A DNA stretch of 37,867 bases, taken from the NCBI GenBank assembly GCA_904396495.1, contig CAJFOJ010000015.1, positions 1 to 37,867 on the forward strand. The letters run 5' to 3'. Shown in pieces: positions 35,568 through 37,867 of this stretch. Under the pieces are notes generated by a model. The model had not been told where the DNA came from. It searched no databases and saw nothing but the letters and a program-made list of their open reading frames with translations. A program made the position numbers and the translations under genes. Each line of letters begins with the position of its first letter. Position 1 is the stretch's first letter. The stretch comes from an uncultured Oscillospiraceae bacterium (lineage in GTDB: Bacteria > Bacillota > Clostridia > Oscillospirales > Ruminococcaceae).

Positions 35568-37436
35568 ATGGCCACCACCCTTAAAGCACTGCGTCTCACC
35601 ACCTTCCCCCCTCGGGAGCTTCAACCCAACGGCTGGCTTTTAACCCAACTAAAGCTCCAGGCAGAGGGACTGGCCGGCAACCTGGACAAAGTTTGGCCCG
35701 ACGTCCGGGACAGCAAATTGATAGGCGGCGACCGGGACAGCGGAGAACAGGTTCTTTACTGGCTGGACGGTTTTTTGCCGCTGGCCTATTTGATGGGCAA
35801 CCGGGAGATGATCGACAGAGCCAACCGGTATGTAAATGCCATCATCGAAGGCCAACGTCCTGATGGGCAAATTTGCCTCCGAGAGGACAATGAGATCGAA
35901 GGCGGCGACTTATGGGAGACCTTCCTCACCTTAAAGGTGCTTGTCGTTTATCACGACTGCTCTAAAGACAATCGAGTGGAAGACGTCATCCGCAAAGCCC
36001 TCTGGGCGCTCAAAGGCCGCATCCGCATCTGCACCCTTCAAAACTGGGGGGCAGCCCGGTGGTTTGAAGCGTTGATCCCCATCTTCTGGCTCTTTGAACG
36101 CTCCCGGGAGGAATGGCTCATCGACCTTGCCATGACTTTGTATGAGCAAGGGGTTGATTATAAAAAGATTTTTGACAACTGGCGCTTTGAAGAACCGAAA
36201 AAAGAGTGGAATTTCCTCACCCATGGCGTCAACATCGCAATGGCGCTCAAGTCGGACGCCCTCATGACTCGGATCTTGGGCGGCGACCCCAGCCGGTTTG
36301 CACGGGAGATGGTGAACCTCCTCACCCGATACCACGGCACCGCCTACGGCCATTTCACTGCCGACGAATGTCTCGCCGGGACAAGCCCTGTCCAGGGCAG
36401 CGAGCTTAGCTCGGTAGTAGAAGCCATGTATTCTTATGAGCATTTGTTGCAAATCAGCGGCAGCCGGGAATGGGCTGATAAACTTGAAATACTCGCCTTT
36501 AATGCCCTTCCTGCCGCCCTGAGCCCCGACATGTGGAGCCATCAGTGCAGCCAGATGGTCAATCAGATCGCCTGCATTCCCATTCCGGAGAAAAAGATCC
36601 ACTTCGGCACCTGCAATGGCGACTCCCACCTCTTTGGACTGGAAGCCAACTGCGGCGGCTGCACCGCAAACTCCAGTCAGGGCTGGCCCAAACTCGCCCT
36701 CTCTACATTCCTGCGGACGCCTAACGGCATCGCCGCCGCTGTTTTTGCCCCGGCTCGGCTCCATACCACCGTCAACGGCGTCCCCGTTGCCTGCGAAATT
36801 GATACCAATTACCCTTTTCGTAACCGGATCACCTTCACCATCGAGGCACAAGACAACGTGACCTTCGATTTTCTCATTCGAATCCCTAGTTTTGCCAACG
36901 AGGTGCAAATAAATGGCGAAAATATTTTGATTACCGGCTACCATACCCACGGCTACCATACCTTGACTCAAAACTGGAAAGGTTTTCACCTCATTGAAAT
37001 GACCATCCGCACTGATCCGGAGATCGTCGCCCGTCCAAACAACCTGGTTAGCGTCCGCAGAGGACCTCTTCTCTATGCCTTACCTATCCATGAGCAGTGG
37101 ACCAGGCGGGAGTATACAAAAGACGGTGTGGAACGAAAATTCCCCTATTGCGACTACGAGATCACTCCTACTTCCCGCTGGAACTATGGCTTGTGTAGCA
37201 CTCATTTCGAGTTGGAAGAAAGCGACGATTACAGCGCCCCATTTAGCCCTCAAAATGCCCCTGTCGCGCTGTATACCAAAATCGTGGAGGTAAGCTGGGG
37301 AGCGGAAAACGGAGTCTGTAACCCGCTGCCCGATTCACTGGATCCTATCTCGGTCCCCCAGCGCAGGAGGCTCATTCCCTACGGCTGTACCAACCTGCGG
37401 ATGGCGGAGTTACCCTTCATTAATATCAAAAAATAA
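35568..37436 (+). CDS. GH127-like (beta-L-arabinofuranosidase-type) glycoside hydrolase, altered active-site Cys
   Basis: This 622-residue cytoplasmic protein has an (alpha/alpha)6-barrel N-terminal part (GWLLTQLKLQAEGLAGNLDK, YWLDGFLPLAYL, GQRPDGQI), with GGCTANSSQGWPK (363-375) as the GH127/DUF1680 signature, followed by beta-sandwich domains (LIRIPSFANEVQINGE; VSVRRGPLLYALPI). In characterised GH127 a Zn is held by Glu, Cys and a CC pair, whose first Cys is the nucleophile. Here the E-x-C position reads ELS (279-281) and the CC pair reads GC (364-365). It may therefore use another mechanism or be inactive (alignment by eye). AGGAGG 7 nt before ATG. A terminator follows. Confidence 0.8.
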   Translation: MATTLKALRLTTFPPRELQPNGWLLTQLKLQAEGLAGNLDKVWPDVRDSKLIGGDRDSGEQVLYWLDGFLPLAYLMGNREMIDRANRYVNAIIEGQRPDGQICLREDNEIEGGDLWETFLTLKVLVVYHDCSKDNRVEDVIRKALWALKGRIRICTLQNWGAARWFEALIPIFWLFERSREEWLIDLAMTLYEQGVDYKKIFDNWRFEEPKKEWNFLTHGVNIAMALKSDALMTRILGGDPSRFAREMVNLLTRYHGTAYGHFTADECLAGTSPVQGSELSSVVEAMYSYEHLLQISGSREWADKLEILAFNALPAALSPDMWSHQCSQMVNQIACIPIPEKKIHFGTCNGDSHLFGLEANCGGCTANSSQGWPKLALSTFLRTPNGIAAAVFAPARLHTTVNGVPVACEIDTNYPFRNRITFTIEAQDNVTFDFLIRIPSFANEVQINGENILITGYHTHGYHTLTQNWKGFHLIEMTIRTDPEIVARPNNLVSVRRGPLLYALPIHEQWTRREYTKDGVERKFPYCDYEITPTSRWNYGLCSTHFELEESDDYSAPFSPQNAPVALYTKIVEVSWGAENGVCNPLPDSLDPISVPQRRRLIPYGCTNLRMAELPFINIKK

Positions 37437-37464
37437 CGTCCGGTCTTTGTACGGTGGAAAAACA

Positions 37465-37515
37465 AAAAGTGCGAAAACGCAAAACACCGTTCTGCCTTCG
37501 CACTTTTGAATTTTT
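37465..37515 (+). terminator. Terminator after the GH127-like gene
   Basis: AAAAGTGCGAA (37465-37475) pairs perfectly with TTCGCACTTTT (37497-37507) across 21 nt; GAATTTTT follows. Confidence 0.75.
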
Positions 37516-37537
37516 GACAACAGCCGCTGTTTGGATG

Positions 37538-37819
37538 TCATGGAAGGGGTATGTCCTCGATAAAAGCGTAACTCCCCCGGTTCTCCTTGGCTGCATAGAG
37601 AGCTTGATCCGCCTTGCTAAACAGCGGGGAAAAGCTCTCTGCGTCTTGTGGAAAAATGGCCACTCCCGCGCTGCAAGTAATGCTACAATCGCCGATTTCA
37701 AAATGGAGCAAATTCTCGAGCTTTGACACCATCCATCCCCTACTGGGAATGTCCCGAATTAAGATGATGAACTCATCTCCCCCGAAACGAGTTGTCAAGG
37801 ACTTTTTAATCAAATTCAC
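37538..37819 (-). pseudogene. Truncated GGDEF (diguanylate cyclase) C-terminal fragment
   Basis: About 93 codons carry the end of a GGDEF domain: TTRFGGDEFIILIRDIP (with the GGDEF active-site loop), SITCSAGVAIFP and ADQALYAAKENRG, then a normal-looking C-terminus. The first half of the domain (about 70 residues, including the metal-binding Asp of the first strand) is missing, and the usual D-x-x-x-R link before GGDEF is gone. In frame upstream there is a TGA at 37853-37855, beside a terminator hairpin. It therefore looks like a deletion remnant and should not make c-di-GMP. Confidence 0.7.
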
Positions 37820-37830
37820 AAAAATGCCAC

Positions 37831-37855
37831 AAAAAAAGTGCCAGAAGCACTTTCA
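37831..37855 (-). terminator. Terminator-like hairpin at the window edge
   Basis: On the minus strand, AAAGTGC-TTCTG-GCACTTT is followed by T4 within a run of seven T. It probably ends a minus-strand gene beyond the window, directly before the GGDEF fragment. Confidence 0.6.
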
Positions 37856-37867
37856 TGCTCCTGACAC

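Noticed and set aside
35931..36989. Minus-strand open frame of 352 codons
   Set aside because: Antisense to the GH127-like gene; low-complexity Gly/Asp/Val composition typical of shadow frames.

Overview
The window looks like chromosomal DNA of an anaerobic, endospore-forming clostridium, probably of the Ruminococcaceae/Oscillospiraceae type. The reasons are spoVT, a SleC-like spore cortex-lytic gene, a bacterial V-type ATPase operon, an [FeFe]-hydrogenase cluster with a sensory hydrogenase, a DUF4250 protein, fairly high GC in coding regions, and strong GGAGG-type ribosome binding sites. No rRNA, tRNA, CRISPR array, transposase or phage gene was recognised.

Layout. Positions 1-4602 (minus) hold the first ~1534 residues of a very large secreted protein: signal peptide, Ser/Glu-rich linker, five discoidin-like (F5/8 type C) modules, an Ig-like module and a DUF4855-like domain; its C-terminus lies outside the window. 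Then come two tiny ORFs, an SGNH/GDSL esterase, IMP dehydrogenase (guaB) and divergent spoVT. From 9170 to 14827 (minus) lie a TIM-barrel sugar-phosphate isomerase-like gene and a four-gene hydrogenase operon: thioredoxin-like [2Fe-2S] ferredoxin, PAS-containing H-cluster protein (HydS-like), PP2C/SpoIIE phosphatase, and a monomeric [FeFe] hydrogenase. Its leader carries a good promoter followed by a near-perfect Rex operator, which ties the operon to the NADH/NAD+ ratio. A PNPOx-like flavoprotein and a HAD phosphatase follow.

Positions 16550-25436 (minus) are a complete nine-gene V-type ATPase operon in the order H-C-I-K-F-E-A-B-D, with a readable promoter and a terminator. Next is an NAD+ synthetase whose N-terminal glutaminase domain looks catalytically degenerate. 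Divergent from it is a zinc-responsive pair: an ArsR/SmtB repressor with an exact SmtB-type alpha-5 metal site, and a P1B-type Zn/Cd ATPase whose N-terminus is a His/Cys-rich tail. The repressor's promoter is a perfect sigma-A consensus with a 6-2-6 operator just after the -10 box.

The right part holds an ECF sigma/anti-sigma pair, a two-gene spore-lytic locus (TTR-like protein plus SpoIID/peptidoglycan-binding protein), a DUF4250 protein with a uridine-kinase-like P-loop protein, a GH127-like glycosidase with altered metal/nucleophile cysteines, and a broken GGDEF gene at the edge.

No clearly new multi-gene system stands out. The best leads are the Rex-controlled hydrogenase/phosphatase signalling operon, the degenerate NadE, the DUF4855 surface protein and the altered GH127-like enzyme. 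All family calls are made by eye from motifs, without database searches.
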